Positions 43,300 through 52,941 of a DNA stretch of 64,000 nt are shown here, piece after piece. The stretch lies in contig NZ_AP019379.1 of assembly GCF_006741185.1 (NCBI RefSeq), positions 523,782 to 587,781 on the forward strand. Reading direction: 5' to 3'. The stretch comes from Buchnera aphidicola (Nipponaphis monzeni) (GTDB lineage: Bacteria > Pseudomonadota > Gammaproteobacteria > Enterobacterales > Enterobacteriaceae). How positions within the stretch are numbered: the first letter of the stretch is position 1; the number at the start of each line of letters is the position of its first letter. The notes under the pieces were generated by a model, which was given only the letters and a program-made list of their open reading frames with translations, was not told the DNA's origin and made no database searches. Both the position numbers and the translations under genes were made by a program.

Positions 43300-44631
43300 A
43301 TGTCTGAAATGACTCCTAAAAAAATTGTTAGTGAATTAGACAAATTTATAATAGGACAAAATCAAGCTAAAAAAGCTGTAGCAATTGCTTTAAGAAACAG
43401 ATGGCGAAGAATGCAATTAGAAGATGATTTACGTTATGAAGTAACACCTAAAAATATTCTTATGATTGGCCCTACAGGAGTTGGTAAAACTGAGATAGCA
43501 AGACGTTTAGCTAAATTAGCTTATGCTCCATTTATAAAAATAGAAGCTACAAAATTTACAGAAGTCGGTTATGTTGGAAAAGAAGTTGATTCAATTATTA
43601 GAGATTTAACTGATTCTGCTATTAAAATGATACGAATAGAAATTATTAAAAAAAACAAAAGTAAAGTAGAAAAGATGGCAGAAGAAAGGATTTTAGCTGT
43701 TTTAGTACCAACCGTTCAAAACAATTGGCGAACAAATGAACAAAATCATAGACCTTTAACTACTATTCAATCTTTTAGAAAAAAATTAAGAGATGGAAAA
43801 TTAGACGATAAAGAAATTGAAATTAATGTATCTACTGTACCTATTGGAGTTGAAATAATGGCTCCTCCTGGAATGGAAGAATTAACAAATCAATTACAAT
43901 CATTGTTTCAAAATCTAGGAAGTAATAAACAAAGTGTACGTAAGTTAAAAATCAAAGATGCTATGAAAATATTAGCAGAAGAAGAAGCTGCTAAGCTTTT
44001 CAATATAGAAGAAATAAAAAAAGCAGCAATTCATGCAGTAGAACAAAATGGTATTGTTTTCATAGATGAAATTGACAAAATTTGTAAACGAAGTAATATG
44101 TCAGGACCAGATGTTTCAAGAGAAGGTGTACAAAGAGATTTATTACCTTTAATTGAAGGCTGTACAGTTTCTACTAAACATGGAATGGTTAAAACTGACC
44201 ATATTTTATTTATCGCGTCAGGAGCATTCCAAATTGCAACACCATCTGATTTAATTCCAGAATTACAAGGTAGACTACCCGTTAGAGTAGAATTACAACC
44301 ACTAACAATAGATGACTTTGAACGTATTCTAACTGAACCAACTTCTTCAATAACAGTTCAATACAAAGCATTAATGGCAACAGAAGGAGTTACTATAAAC
44401 TTTACTAAAAAAGGAATTCGGCAGATAGCAGAAATAGCTTGGAAAGTTAATGAATCTATGGAAAACATAGGTGCCCGTAGATTACATACTGTATTAGAAA
44501 GATTAATGGAAGATATTTCATTCCATGCTAATGACAACAAAGGTCATTCTATAGATATTAATAGCAAATATGTTACGAAACATTTAAGTCAATTAGCAGC
44601 AAATGAAGATCTTAGTCGATTTATATTATAA
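43300..44631 (+). CDS. hslU: ATP-dependent protease ATPase subunit HslU
   Basis: HslU is the AAA+ unfoldase that feeds substrates into HslV. The 443-residue protein has the HslU start [20 protein letters not shown], Walker [10 protein letters not shown] at 57-65 and the pore motif region GYVGKEVDS near 91-99. An intermediate domain (about 110-240), Walker [11 protein letters not shown] near 250, and the sensor-2 [15 protein letters not shown] near 392 follow. It ends DLSRFIL, the tail that docks into HslV. A strong AAGGA precedes it, and a 21-bp inverted repeat follows. Confidence 0.98.
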   Translation: MSEMTPKKIVSELDKFIIGQNQAKKAVAIALRNRWRRMQLEDDLRYEVTPKNILMIGPTGVGKTEIARRLAKLAYAPFIKIEATKFTEVGYVGKEVDSIIRDLTDSAIKMIRIEIIKKNKSKVEKMAEERILAVLVPTVQNNWRTNEQNHRPLTTIQSFRKKLRDGKLDDKEIEINVSTVPIGVEIMAPPGMEELTNQLQSLFQNLGSNKQSVRKLKIKDAMKILAEEEAAKLFNIEEIKKAAIHAVEQNGIVFIDEIDKICKRSNMSGPDVSREGVQRDLLPLIEGCTVSTKHGMVKTDHILFIASGAFQIATPSDLIPELQGRLPVRVELQPLTIDDFERILTEPTSSITVQYKALMATEGVTINFTKKGIRQIAEIAWKVNESMENIGARRLHTVLERLMEDISFHANDNKGHSIDINSKYVTKHLSQLAANEDLSRFIL

Positions 44632-45144
44632 ATCTTAAAATTTAAAGAACAAAAAGTACTAAATGTTTTTTTATCTTAGATTAATCTAAGATAAAAAAAC
44701 ATTAGTTATATAAATTTAACAAATTATTTAGTTAATATTTCAATATAATTTAATATATTTTAAGTACATTCTAAATAATAAATGTATTATTATACATAAT
44801 TATTATTTATACCATATTTTATATTAAAGTATTTTTTAACAACTATTACAACGTAATAAAATTAAATATCTTAATATAAAATAAAAAACAAAAAATGCAA
44901 ATATAATTTATATTATTAAATAAAATTAATATTTTAACATTATATTTTATATATAATATTTTTACTAATTAGTTTACAAATTAAATTTTTTAACAATTAT
45001 TAAATAATAATTAAACAATCACTATATAAATAGCTCATCTTAAATAAACACATATAAATATATTTTAAATAATTCAATACATTTAAAAACTTTCTAATAA
45101 AAAATTAATCAATTCAATTATTATAGACAACAAAGAGTATAAAA
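44632..45144. other. Spacer between hslU and fpr
   Basis: Apart from the hslU terminator this 513-bp stretch is A/T filler. A small heat-shock gene (ibpA) lies in this region in some Buchnera genomes as I recall, but I see no trace of it. Confidence 0.5.
44662..44703 (+). terminator. 21-bp perfect inverted repeat after hslU
   Basis: Arms 44662-44682 and 44683-44703 are exact reverse complements around ATCTTAGATT/AATCTAAGAT, with T7 and A7 tracts inside the arms. It starts 31 bp after the hslU stop. It resembles a terminator that could work in both directions. Confidence 0.65.
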
Positions 45145-45894
45145 ATGACTATTTGGATAAATGCTACTATAACAAAAGTAAAAATATGGACTCCTAATTT
45201 ATTTAGTATATTTTTAAAAGCTCCTATATTACCTTTTATTGCTGGACAATTTGCTAAATTATCTTTGATAAATAATGATGGTAAAAGAATTCAACGTGCA
45301 TACTCTTACACTAATTCTCCTAATAATAAAAATTTAGAATTTTACATAACATTAATACCTTCCGGCAAAATTACTGAACTATTATATAAATTAAAACCTT
45401 TAGATAATATTATGATTAGCAAACAATCATTTGGCTTTTTTACATTAAATGAAATTCCAAATTGTCAAATATTATGGATGTTTGCTACTGGAACTGCTAT
45501 TGGTCCATATTGTTCTATACTGCAAGAATATGAAAATATTAAACGCTTTAAAACCATAATATTAATTCATGCTGTCCGATATGTATCAGAGCTCAATTAT
45601 TTACCTTTAATAAAAAAATTACAGAAAAAATATAAAAATAAACTACGTGTATTAACTATTGTTAGTAGAGAATATGAAAAAGATTCTTTATGTGGAAGAA
45701 TTCCTGAATTATTATTGAATAAAAAAATTGAAAATAAAATAGGTTTAGAAATAGATATAAATAATTCTCATATAATGTTATGTGGAAATCCTTTTATGGT
45801 AAAAGATACATTATGTTTTTTCAAAAAAAAATATAATATAGAAAAACATTTTAGAAGGAAACCTGGACATATTACAACAGAAAATTATTGGTAA
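45145..45894 (+). CDS. fpr: Ferredoxin/flavodoxin-NADP+ reductase
   Basis: Fpr is an FAD enzyme that passes electrons from NADPH to ferredoxin or flavodoxin. The 249-residue protein matches E. coli Fpr along its length: [16 protein letters not shown] start of the FAD domain, the FAD motif RAYSYTNSP (residues 51-59), [36 protein letters not shown]-like [18 protein letters not shown] and [11 protein letters not shown], with the C-terminal HITTENYW. It is the plausible electron source for the ferredoxin at 61.5 kb. Confidence 0.97.
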   Translation: MTIWINATITKVKIWTPNLFSIFLKAPILPFIAGQFAKLSLINNDGKRIQRAYSYTNSPNNKNLEFYITLIPSGKITELLYKLKPLDNIMISKQSFGFFTLNEIPNCQILWMFATGTAIGPYCSILQEYENIKRFKTIILIHAVRYVSELNYLPLIKKLQKKYKNKLRVLTIVSREYEKDSLCGRIPELLLNKKIENKIGLEIDINNSHIMLCGNPFMVKDTLCFFKKKYNIEKHFRRKPGHITTENYW

Positions 45895-46578
45895 AATTAT
45901 ACTATTTGTATCATTACTTTTCTTGAAAAATAAGAGTTGTTTATACAACATATTAACTACACTAAAAGTATTCAATATAAAATTATTAATTCAATGGCCA
46001 ACAAAATAATAATTTTAATAACTAATATATAAATACGAAATATAATTTTTTCAACATAATATATATTATACATATTAAAATTTTTATAAACTCACCTATA
46101 TTATAATAAAAAAACGTATACATACAAAGAAAACTATTTATGTTATATTAATTTTTAATAGATTGTTATCAATTAGTTTAAATTTGTTTTTTATCATTTT
46201 ATATTTATAAATAAACGTTTATTCACATATAGTAAAAAAATTTAATTTTGCTGAAGCAATATTATTAAATATATTTTCAAAACAAACTAATTCAACAACA
46301 TTGATTATCAATTATTATATTTAATCTAAATAGTTTTATCATACACATCAAAATACTTAACTCAATTATATAATTAAAAAAACACTTTCTAATAAACTAA
46401 TTAATTAATAACAATTACTATAAATACTAATTGGTTATGTTATAAATTAAAATATTTATTGTAACAATTTAAAACCAAACTATTTAAACACATATACAAA
46501 AAATCACTAAATGAATTTAATAAGTAACTACATGTACTATTACTGTTTAATAATAATTAAACTTACTTAAATTAATAA
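45895..46578. other. Spacer between fpr and the yba3 region
   Basis: About 680 bp between converging genes; A/T filler without recognised features beyond a weak 5-bp stem just after fpr. Confidence 0.55.
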
Positions 46579-46809
46579 CTAATAGACATTAATAAAATCG
46601 TTATTATTAATAACAGTAAATTTGTTCAAAATATTCAAGACACTTTTTATTATAAAAAATAATTTAAAAAAGATAAATAAAAAAATTATTACAAATAAAA
46701 AAATCGTAAAAAATAATATAATAATATAAATGTTACTATTTTTTTGAGGACGATATTTGGTTATTAATATCGTCCTCAACGACAAAAAATTTAAAAAATT
46801 TACTTTCAA
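46579..46809 (-). CDS. Doubtful small membrane protein frame after yba3
   Basis: A 76-codon frame that begins with TTG (46807-46809) and contains no internal Met. Residues 27-48 are strongly hydrophobic (Ile, Leu and Phe only, with one Thr) and would form one membrane helix. The C-terminus is Asn-rich. It starts 26 bp after the yba3-like gene on the same strand. Residues 11-22 are encoded by a 14-bp perfect hairpin. As I recall, Buchnera genomes have a small orphan, yba4, beside yba3, and this could be it. But T-rich DNA yields hydrophobic frames by chance, and the lack of a normal start makes the call uncertain. Confidence 0.35.
   Translation of the reverse strand: MKVNFLNFLSLRTILITKYRPQKNSNIYIIILFFTIFLFVIIFLFIFFKLFFIIKSVLNILNKFTVINNNDFINVY
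46744..46779. repeat. 14-bp perfect hairpin 3' of the yba3-like gene
   Basis: TTGAGGACGATATT (46744-46757) and AATATCGTCCTCAA (46766-46779) are exact complements around an 8-nt loop. GAGGACG is unusually G/C-rich for this DNA. On the minus (yba3) strand the hairpin is followed by A, not T, so it is not a standard intrinsic terminator. Confidence 0.9.
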
Positions 46810-46835
46810 TATATTTTATATATTAAAGTATACTA

Positions 46836-48032
46836 TTAACGAACAAAAAAAGCATTTTTCATTACTGGATGATTTTTCTTAGAAAAAATCATAGAAGAAC
46901 GCATTCCTAATGAATGATATGGAGTTTGCATAAAATCATAAGTTGGTTTTAATTCACTTAAATTAGTTGCTACAATTCTAAAAGTATCTTTATCTAATGC
47001 ATTAATTTTATATGAAACATGTGAATTATTAAAACGTAATTTAGATACTTCTGGATATTTACTCAATAAATTTGAATATGCTTGTCCGAATACTCCTTCA
47101 TTTGCATATGTTGAAATTAACTGAATAGATTCAGCATTAGGTATTATGTTAATCATTTTTTTTAGTGCAATTCTAGCTGATGAAGTAGGTATTTTAACAC
47201 CATTTATTTCATATGAAGAACGACCTAATTTTTTCAAAAATAAACTATGTAACATTGATTTACTTTGTAATGTTTCAAATGTATTTTGTAACATTGTTCC
47301 AAAATGTGATGCTTGAATAGCATGATCTCTATCTCTAAAAGCTTTCCAAGGTAATTCACTATTAATTTCTTCGTTGTTTAACGATGGACTAAGACTACGG
47401 GGATTAGAAGATTCAGAATGAACTTTAGAATCAATTTTCCCCGGATTTTTTGAATGAGAGTCATCAACAAACGACTTTTGTATTGTTTTATTAATAGAGT
47501 TTAAAATAAAAGCAAATCTAGAAGATAAATTTTGTACAAAAGAATTGACAGGATATGTAACAACAGAAGACAAATTTTCAGGTAATGATGCTTCTGAAAT
47601 TGTTTTTTTAGCGCTAGTAACAATACTTTTAATCGCATGAAATACTGGAGTCAATCCTCTTAAACTATGACCAAATCCCAACAATTCTGCAAAACAAGGT
47701 CCATCTGGATGAACTGGTATTTCATCTTCATCAATAATATTTTTATTTTCTACTGTTACTGGTTTATCTATACGAGCATGTTTTTTATGAAATACTATAG
47801 GGTATTTTGGATCTAAAGATGTTTTTGAATATGTTAACGTTTTTTCTTGTGGTGATAAAGTAACAACTTCGCCCATTTCTGGTTTATTATGAATCTTTGC
47901 TGAATTATTTTGAGTTATATTTTTACGTAATCTCAAATTTTTTAAAAAATTAAAACTATTACCTTTAAATTCTATTTTTTTATCTATAAAAGAAATGGAT
48001 GACATAACATTATGTCCTAATTTATTTTCCAT
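46836..48032 (-). CDS. yba3: Orphan protein of unknown function (yba3-like)
   Basis: A 398-residue open frame starting MENKLGHNVMSSISFIDKK, with no recognised domain, signal peptide or membrane helix. Residues about 105-180 have GPCFAELLGFGHSLRGLTPVFHA and an amphipathic stretch. Residues 195-225 are a Ser/Pro/Asn-rich linker. The C-terminal third (from AIQASHFGTMLQNTFETLQ) looks like one folded domain. Its composition is richer in Ser, Pro, Gly and His than its neighbours, so it is under coding selection. The place between fpr and dapF fits the Buchnera orphan yba3 as I remember it; the symbol rests on position. Only A/T sequence, no clear Shine-Dalgarno, precedes the ATG. Confidence 0.7.
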   Translation of the reverse strand: MENKLGHNVMSSISFIDKKIEFKGNSFNFLKNLRLRKNITQNNSAKIHNKPEMGEVVTLSPQEKTLTYSKTSLDPKYPIVFHKKHARIDKPVTVENKNIIDEDEIPVHPDGPCFAELLGFGHSLRGLTPVFHAIKSIVTSAKKTISEASLPENLSSVVTYPVNSFVQNLSSRFAFILNSINKTIQKSFVDDSHSKNPGKIDSKVHSESSNPRSLSPSLNNEEINSELPWKAFRDRDHAIQASHFGTMLQNTFETLQSKSMLHSLFLKKLGRSSYEINGVKIPTSSARIALKKMINIIPNAESIQLISTYANEGVFGQAYSNLLSKYPEVSKLRFNNSHVSYKINALDKDTFRIVATNLSELKPTYDFMQTPYHSLGMRSSMIFSKKNHPVMKNAFFVR

Positions 48033-49051
48033 ATTTTTTATTTACTGCAATTTTATTTTTTAGTCAAGTAATTCATGAAATTTGCAAATAAAATATTTTA
48101 ATTTATTTGCTAAAATTCTTTAAAAAAAATTAAAAATTATTGATCTGTATTAAAATTATAAATTTATTCGTATTAATTAAAATAATTATTAAATAATTGT
48201 TTTAATTAATACATAAAAATATTAAATAAGTTAAATTATAAATATAAAAATGACCTGAAAATTTAAAATTGAGCTTTAAATATTTACTATCTTACAAAAA
48301 AAATTAAATACATTAATCTAACTATTTGATTAAATATATATAATAAACTATAATAAAAAAATTTAATGAATATAACTGTAATTATAAAATTTATATATAC
48401 AATAAAAACGTTTATTAATGAGTAAATCAAAAAAATAAATAAAAGTAATTCATATTGGAAATTACTAAATAAAAAATTAATAATTATAAAATTACCTAAT
48501 ACAATGTTAGTTAATTAAACAAAAAAAATAAATTACTTCAAAAAATAATCTTTATTACTAAAATACATTAGGAAATTAATAAAAAATTAATGTAACAGTT
48601 ACTACTGTTACGAACAATTATAAAAGATAAAAATAACATATAATCTTAAACAAATTAAGACTTATTAGGTTAATAATAATTAATCTACATTTTATATAAA
48701 AAAAATTTTGTAATAATTTTAAAGTTCTAAATTTAATAAATAATATAGAATAAAATTCTATACGTAATATATAATATTAATATTAAAATACTACAAAGTA
48801 ACTAATATTATTATATTTACATTTTATAATGTAAAAAATGTATACCAAATATCAATTGTTAAAAAAAATATTTTTAAACAATTTAAACATAAAAAAATTT
48901 TATATTTTAAATTAAGATAATTATCAAATATGATTTATCCTTTAAATTTAATAATAGCAAATTAATATTTATATATTAAAAATGATTAAATATTAATTCA
49001 TATAAATAGTACACTAAATATATTTTTTTTAAAAAAAATATTTTATATATT
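48033..49051. other. 1-kb spacer upstream of the yba3-like gene
   Basis: Holds no gene. Two hairpins stand out: a 9-bp stem GCAAATAAA/TTTATTTGC (48084-48110), 52 bp upstream of the yba3-like ATG, and an 8-bp stem GTAACAGT/ACTGTTAC with a 4-nt loop (48592-48611). Confidence 0.6.
48592..48611. repeat. 8-bp hairpin between yba3-like gene and dapF
   Basis: GTAACAGT and ACTGTTAC are perfect complements around TACT. It is one of the least A/T-rich spots of this spacer. It is 440 bp from the end of dapF, so it is unlikely to be its terminator. Confidence 0.6.
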
Positions 49052-49894
49052 TTATATATTAATAATTCCGTCATATACATGTGTAGAAGGTCCCTTCATA
49101 TATACACATGATTTTTTATTTTCCCAAAATATCTTTAAAACTCCTCCAGGTAAATGAACTATTATATCACGTCCCATTGTTATTTTTTTTTGTAAAATAC
49201 CCACTATTACTGCTGCACATGCTGCACTACCACAAGCTTTGGTTTCTCCTACTCCTCTTTCATATACTCTTAAACTGATTTCATTTGTTGTTTTAATTTG
49301 CATAAAACTAACATTTACTCCTTCCGGAAATAAAAAATGACGTTCTATTAATCCCCCTAAAAATGTTACAGAAGTTTTAAAAATATTTTTTGTATTTACT
49401 ATACAATGAGGGTTTCCTAATGACAAAACGCTACAAACGATATTTTTATCTTCTATAGTAATAGAATACTCCTTATTATACTCTGGAACTAAAAAAGGTA
49501 TTTTATAAGGTTCAAAAATAGGCTTTCCCATATTAACTATTATTTCTTCCTTATCAATGTTATTAATATGTAATGTACTTTGTTTAGTATAAACATAAAT
49601 ATTTTTTTTAGTAGTTAATTTTTTTAGATAAACAAAATGAGCAAAACACCTAGCTCCATTTCCACATTGATATACTTCTTTTCCATTAGCATTAAATATT
49701 TTATAGAAAAAATCTAAATGAGAATATTTTGATCGTTCTACAACAAGTAATTGATCAAAACCTATACCTGTATTTCTATGTGACAATTGCGAAATAATTT
49801 TTGGAGTAAATAAAAAATTTTTATTTAAATTATTGACTATTACAAAATCATTACCAAGTCCATGCATTTTAGTAAATTTTATTTTTTGTTTCAT
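49052..49894 (-). CDS. dapF: Diaminopimelate epimerase
   Basis: DapF converts LL- to meso-diaminopimelate for lysine and murein. The 280-residue protein has KFTKMHGLGNDFVIV at the start, the catalytic Cys motif YQCGNGARCFAHF near 75, GNPHCIV near 157, the second catalytic Cys in ETKACGSAACAAV near 219-231, and VHLPGGVLKI near the end. The active-site pair is intact. Lysine supply to the host explains its retention. cyaY, next to dapF in E. coli, is not present beside it. Confidence 0.97.
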   Translation of the reverse strand: MKQKIKFTKMHGLGNDFVIVNNLNKNFLFTPKIISQLSHRNTGIGFDQLLVVERSKYSHLDFFYKIFNANGKEVYQCGNGARCFAHFVYLKKLTTKKNIYVYTKQSTLHINNIDKEEIIVNMGKPIFEPYKIPFLVPEYNKEYSITIEDKNIVCSVLSLGNPHCIVNTKNIFKTSVTFLGGLIERHFLFPEGVNVSFMQIKTTNEISLRVYERGVGETKACGSAACAAVIVGILQKKITMGRDIIVHLPGGVLKIFWENKKSCVYMKGPSTHVYDGIINI

Positions 49895-50233
49895 ACATAG
49901 TAAACAATAATAATATTATACAATACTACTATTATATAATACAATCATAACTATTACTAAAATAATATTAGACTCATAAGTAAATAAAATTACTATTTTA
50001 ACAAATACTAAATACTAAGTAATATTAACAATTATTGCAATAACAACATTATTAAAAAAATCAGTTAAGCAATAATATTGCTAAATAAAATAACTACTAA
50101 CCATAAAAAAATAAATTAATAATTAAAAAAATATGTAATGTATTACTTATAAACAACTCGAATCAATATTATAAATGAATCTTTATAATTTAAATTATAT
50201 TTTTTTATGTTACATTTAAAATTAAGTTAGCTC
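49895..50233. other. Spacer between dapF and the tRNA cluster
   Basis: About 340 bp. AGCAATA/TATTGCT (50068-50082) forms a tight 7-bp hairpin that on the minus strand is followed by a T-run after a few bases; it may end the tRNA transcript. Otherwise A/T filler. Confidence 0.5.
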
Positions 50234-50307
50234 TCGGCGAAAGAGGATTTGAACCTCTGACCTACTGGTCCCAAACCAGTTGCGCTACCAAGCTGCGCTA
50301 TTCGCCG
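50234..50307 (-). tRNA. proM: tRNA-Pro (anticodon TGG)
   Basis: Acceptor CGGCGAA pairs with TTCGCCG, the D arm is TAGCGCAGCTTGG, the anticodon loop around CTGGTTTGGGACCAG gives TGG, and the T arm is GGTTCAAATCC. CCA is not encoded. It is last of three tRNAs transcribed together. Confidence 0.95.
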
Positions 50308-50322
50308 ATAAATATTTTTATG

Positions 50323-50396
50323 GGTGGTTAATGGGATTTGAACCCATGACCTCTGGAACCACAATCCAATGCTCTACCAGCTGAGCTATAACCACC
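50323..50396 (-). tRNA. hisR: tRNA-His (anticodon GTG)
   Basis: The minus strand gives an extra G before GTGGTTATAGCTCAGCTGG, the G-1 identity base of tRNA-His. The anticodon stem-loop TGGATTGTGGTTCCA gives GTG and the T arm is GGTTCAAATCC. The acceptor pairs with TAACCAC and discriminator C; a full CCA is not encoded. Confidence 0.95.
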
Positions 50397-50425
50397 ATTA
50401 CAAATAATTATTTGAAAAGTTCATA

Positions 50426-50499
50426 TGCGCCTATCAGGATTTGAACCTGAAACCTTTACCTTCGGAGGGTAATGCTCTATCCAATTAAGCTATGGGCGC
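50426..50499 (-). tRNA. argX: tRNA-Arg (anticodon CCG)
   Basis: The minus strand reads GCGCCCATAGCTTAATTGG. The anticodon arm TTACCCTCCGAAGGTAA gives CCG and the T arm is AGGTTCAAATCCT. It corresponds to E. coli argX, first of the argX-hisR-leuT-proM cluster. Acceptor pair 6-67 reads C-A, a mismatch; the other six pairs close. Confidence 0.93.
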
Positions 50500-50887
50500 A
50501 TTAACACTATGATTGATTTTAAATTCATTTAATTAAAATGTCCAGTACTTTCGTACAAAAATGATCATCAATCAATCAAAAAAATTAATTTTAATTAATC
50601 TTTAATATTTTTAAAAAAAATATTATAAATTTAACTTTTTAATTACTTTTATAATAAATTAAAATTATAAATTAATACATCATATATATCCAAATAATAA
50701 TCATTGAAAAAAATATTTTTTTAAATTTATTAAAAAATAAATAAAATATAATTATTAATTTATTTCATTTTTAATACATTGCATGATTAGTATATTTCTA
50801 AAAAATAAATACTATTAAATAATTGTATCTTTTATTTAATAGATAACCTTTTTTTAAAAAAATTTATCGTCAATAATTGTTAATCTA
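50500..50887. other. Spacer between the tRNA cluster and rho
   Basis: About 390 bp, presumably with the tRNA promoter at the left and the end of the rho transcript at the right; no specific signal could be assigned with confidence. Confidence 0.5.
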
Positions 50888-52147
50888 TTAAGAACGTTTC
50901 ATCATATCAAAAAAATCATTGTTTGTTTTTGTCATAGATAATTTATTAAGTAAAAATTCCATTGCATCTATTTCATTCATAGGATGTATTATCTTCCTCA
51001 AAATCCACATTTTTTGAAGTTCTGATGCATGAGTTAAAAGTTCTTCTTTCCTTGTTCCGGACCTATTATAATCTATAGCTGGAAATACTCTCTTTTCCGC
51101 AATTTTTCTAGATAATGGTAACTCCATATTCCCAGTACCTTTAAATTCTTCATAAATTACTTCATCCATTTTTGATCCTGTATCTATTAAAGCAGTTGCT
51201 ATAATAGTTAAACTTCCTCCCTCTTCTACATTCCTAGCCGCCCCAAAAAATCTTTTAGGTCTATGTAAAGCATTAGAATCAACACCTCCAGTTAAAATTT
51301 TTCCTGAAGCTGGTACAACAGTATTATAAGCTCTTGCTAACCTAGTAATTGAATCCAACAAAATTACAACATCTTTTTTATGTTCTACTAAACGTTTTGC
51401 TTTCTCAATTACCATTTCTGCTACTTGTACATGTCTAGAAGCTGGTTCGTCAAAAGTAGAAGCTACCACCTCTCCTTTTACTAACCTTTGCATCTCAGTT
51501 ACTTCTTCTGGCCTTTCATCTATTAGTAAAACCATTAACACGCACTCTGAATAATTATAGGTAATACTTTGAGCTATATTTTGTAATAACATTGTTTTCC
51601 CAGCTTTAGGAGGTGCTACAATTAAACCTCTTTGTCCTAAACCTATAGGGGAAGCTAGATCTAATACTCGAGCCGTTAAATCTTCAGTAGATCCATTACC
51701 TCTTTCCATTCGTAAACGAGAATTAGCATGTAAAGGTGTTAAGTTTTCAAATAATATTTTATTTCTAGCATTTTCTGGTTTATCATAATTAACCTCATTA
51801 ACTTTTAAAAGTGCAAAATATCTTTCACCTTCTTTTGGAGGTCTAATTTTACCCGAAATAGTATCACCTGTTCGTAAATTAAATCGACGAATTTGACTAG
51901 GAGAAACATAAATATCATCTGGTCCAGCCAAATAAGAACTATCAGCCGACCTTAAAAACCCAAATCCGTCCTGTAATATTTCTAAAACACCGTTTCCAAA
52001 TATATCTTCTCCACTTTTTGAATGTTGTTTTAGAATTGAAAAAATAATATCTTGTTTACGCATACGCGCTAAATTTTCCAGTCCTACATTTTCACCAATA
52101 ATAATTAATTCAGAAACCGGTGTATTTTTAAGTTCAGTAAGGTTCAT
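50888..52147 (-). CDS. rho: Transcription termination factor Rho
   Basis: Rho is the hexameric RNA helicase that ends transcription at C-rich, G-poor RNA. The 419-residue protein has the N-terminal helical and cold-shock RNA-binding domain with the RNP-type [17 protein letters not shown] (51-67). It also has Walker [10 protein letters not shown] (178-186), [18 protein letters not shown] [15 protein letters not shown], Walker [17 protein letters not shown], the Q-loop [20 protein letters not shown] and [19 protein letters not shown]. All motifs are intact. It lies after trxA, as in E. coli. Confidence 0.98.
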   Translation of the reverse strand: MNLTELKNTPVSELIIIGENVGLENLARMRKQDIIFSILKQHSKSGEDIFGNGVLEILQDGFGFLRSADSSYLAGPDDIYVSPSQIRRFNLRTGDTISGKIRPPKEGERYFALLKVNEVNYDKPENARNKILFENLTPLHANSRLRMERGNGSTEDLTARVLDLASPIGLGQRGLIVAPPKAGKTMLLQNIAQSITYNYSECVLMVLLIDERPEEVTEMQRLVKGEVVASTFDEPASRHVQVAEMVIEKAKRLVEHKKDVVILLDSITRLARAYNTVVPASGKILTGGVDSNALHRPKRFFGAARNVEEGGSLTIIATALIDTGSKMDEVIYEEFKGTGNMELPLSRKIAEKRVFPAIDYNRSGTRKEELLTHASELQKMWILRKIIHPMNEIDAMEFLLNKLSMTKTNNDFFDMMKRS

Positions 52148-52380
52148 GATAATAGGTTCTTTGTAAACTAGAGGTATATCTTGAAATAGTTATTATTGTT
52201 AATGTTATTTAAAATATATATTTTAAATATTTTTAACATTTGATTAAAAAATTTAAATACACACAGTATATTTAATGTATGTTGTATTAAAATTAAAAAA
52301 TGTTTTTTTTATAAAAAGAAATATCTTTAGCATAATTATTTTTATAAATATATTATAATATACTTTGAATATATACACCA

Positions 52381-52408
52381 GCGGTTTCGCAGCAAAATAC
52401 AAAACCGC
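52381..52408. promoter_or_regulatory. GC-rich hairpin in the trxA-rho spacer
   Basis: GCGGTTT (52381-52387) and AAACCGC (52402-52408) form a perfect 7-bp stem, strikingly G/C-rich for this DNA. It lies 20 bp beyond the trxA stop and 234 bp before rho. On the minus strand no T-run follows. It may be a trxA 3' structure or part of the rho leader, which is long and regulatory in E. coli. Confidence 0.5.
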
Positions 52409-52427
52409 ATTATATTTTTTGTAAAGA

Positions 52428-52757
52428 TTAGTTTATCGTTGTATTTAAGATGTGTTCTAATCGTTCTTGAGATATTACACCTACATTACTATGTATTACT
52501 TTTCCATTTTTAAAAAGTAATAAAGTAGGAATATTTTTAATTTGATATGTATTAATAATTTTAGGGTTATCATCAATATTAATTTTTACAACAATTAATT
52601 TTCCAACATATAATTTTGATACTGTTTCTAAAATAGGAACAAACGTTTTGCAAGGACCACACCAAGGAGCCCAAAAATCGACTAAAACAAATTTTTCATT
52701 TTGAATGACATTTTTTTTAAAAGTTTCATCAGTCACTTTAATAATATTATTATTCAT
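52428..52757 (-). CDS. trxA: Thioredoxin 1
   Basis: TrxA is the general cytosolic disulfide reductase and a cofactor of ribonucleotide reductase. The 109-residue protein has the active site WCGPC at 32-36 inside VDFWAPWCGPCKTF, the conserved IDDNPKIINTYQIKNIPTLLLFKNG (with cis-Pro) near 60-84, and the expected length. It lies between rep and rho, the E. coli order with gppA and rhlB removed. Confidence 0.98.
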   Translation of the reverse strand: MNNNIIKVTDETFKKNVIQNEKFVLVDFWAPWCGPCKTFVPILETVSKLYVGKLIVVKINIDDNPKIINTYQIKNIPTLLLFKNGKVIHSNVGVISQERLEHILNTTIN

Positions 52758-52903
52758 GATTATTCCTATAAAATAAATTTTTTAAATTTAAAAAAATGTT
52801 AATCGTTTAATTGATTATTATATTATTTAAATTTACTTAATCAGCACATTTACGTAAATAAATATTACTATTAAAAATTAATAATTTGTAAATATACATA
52901 AAA

Positions 52904-52933
52904 TGTGTAATCTATTTTAGATTAAATTACACA
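52904..52933 (-). terminator. Probable terminator of rep
   Basis: TGTGTAAT (52904-52911) and ATTACACA (52926-52933) form an 8-bp stem just after the rep stop, with a partial inner stem. On the minus strand the tail reads TTTTATG followed by an AT run. Confidence 0.55.
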
Positions 52934-52941
52934 AATATTAA

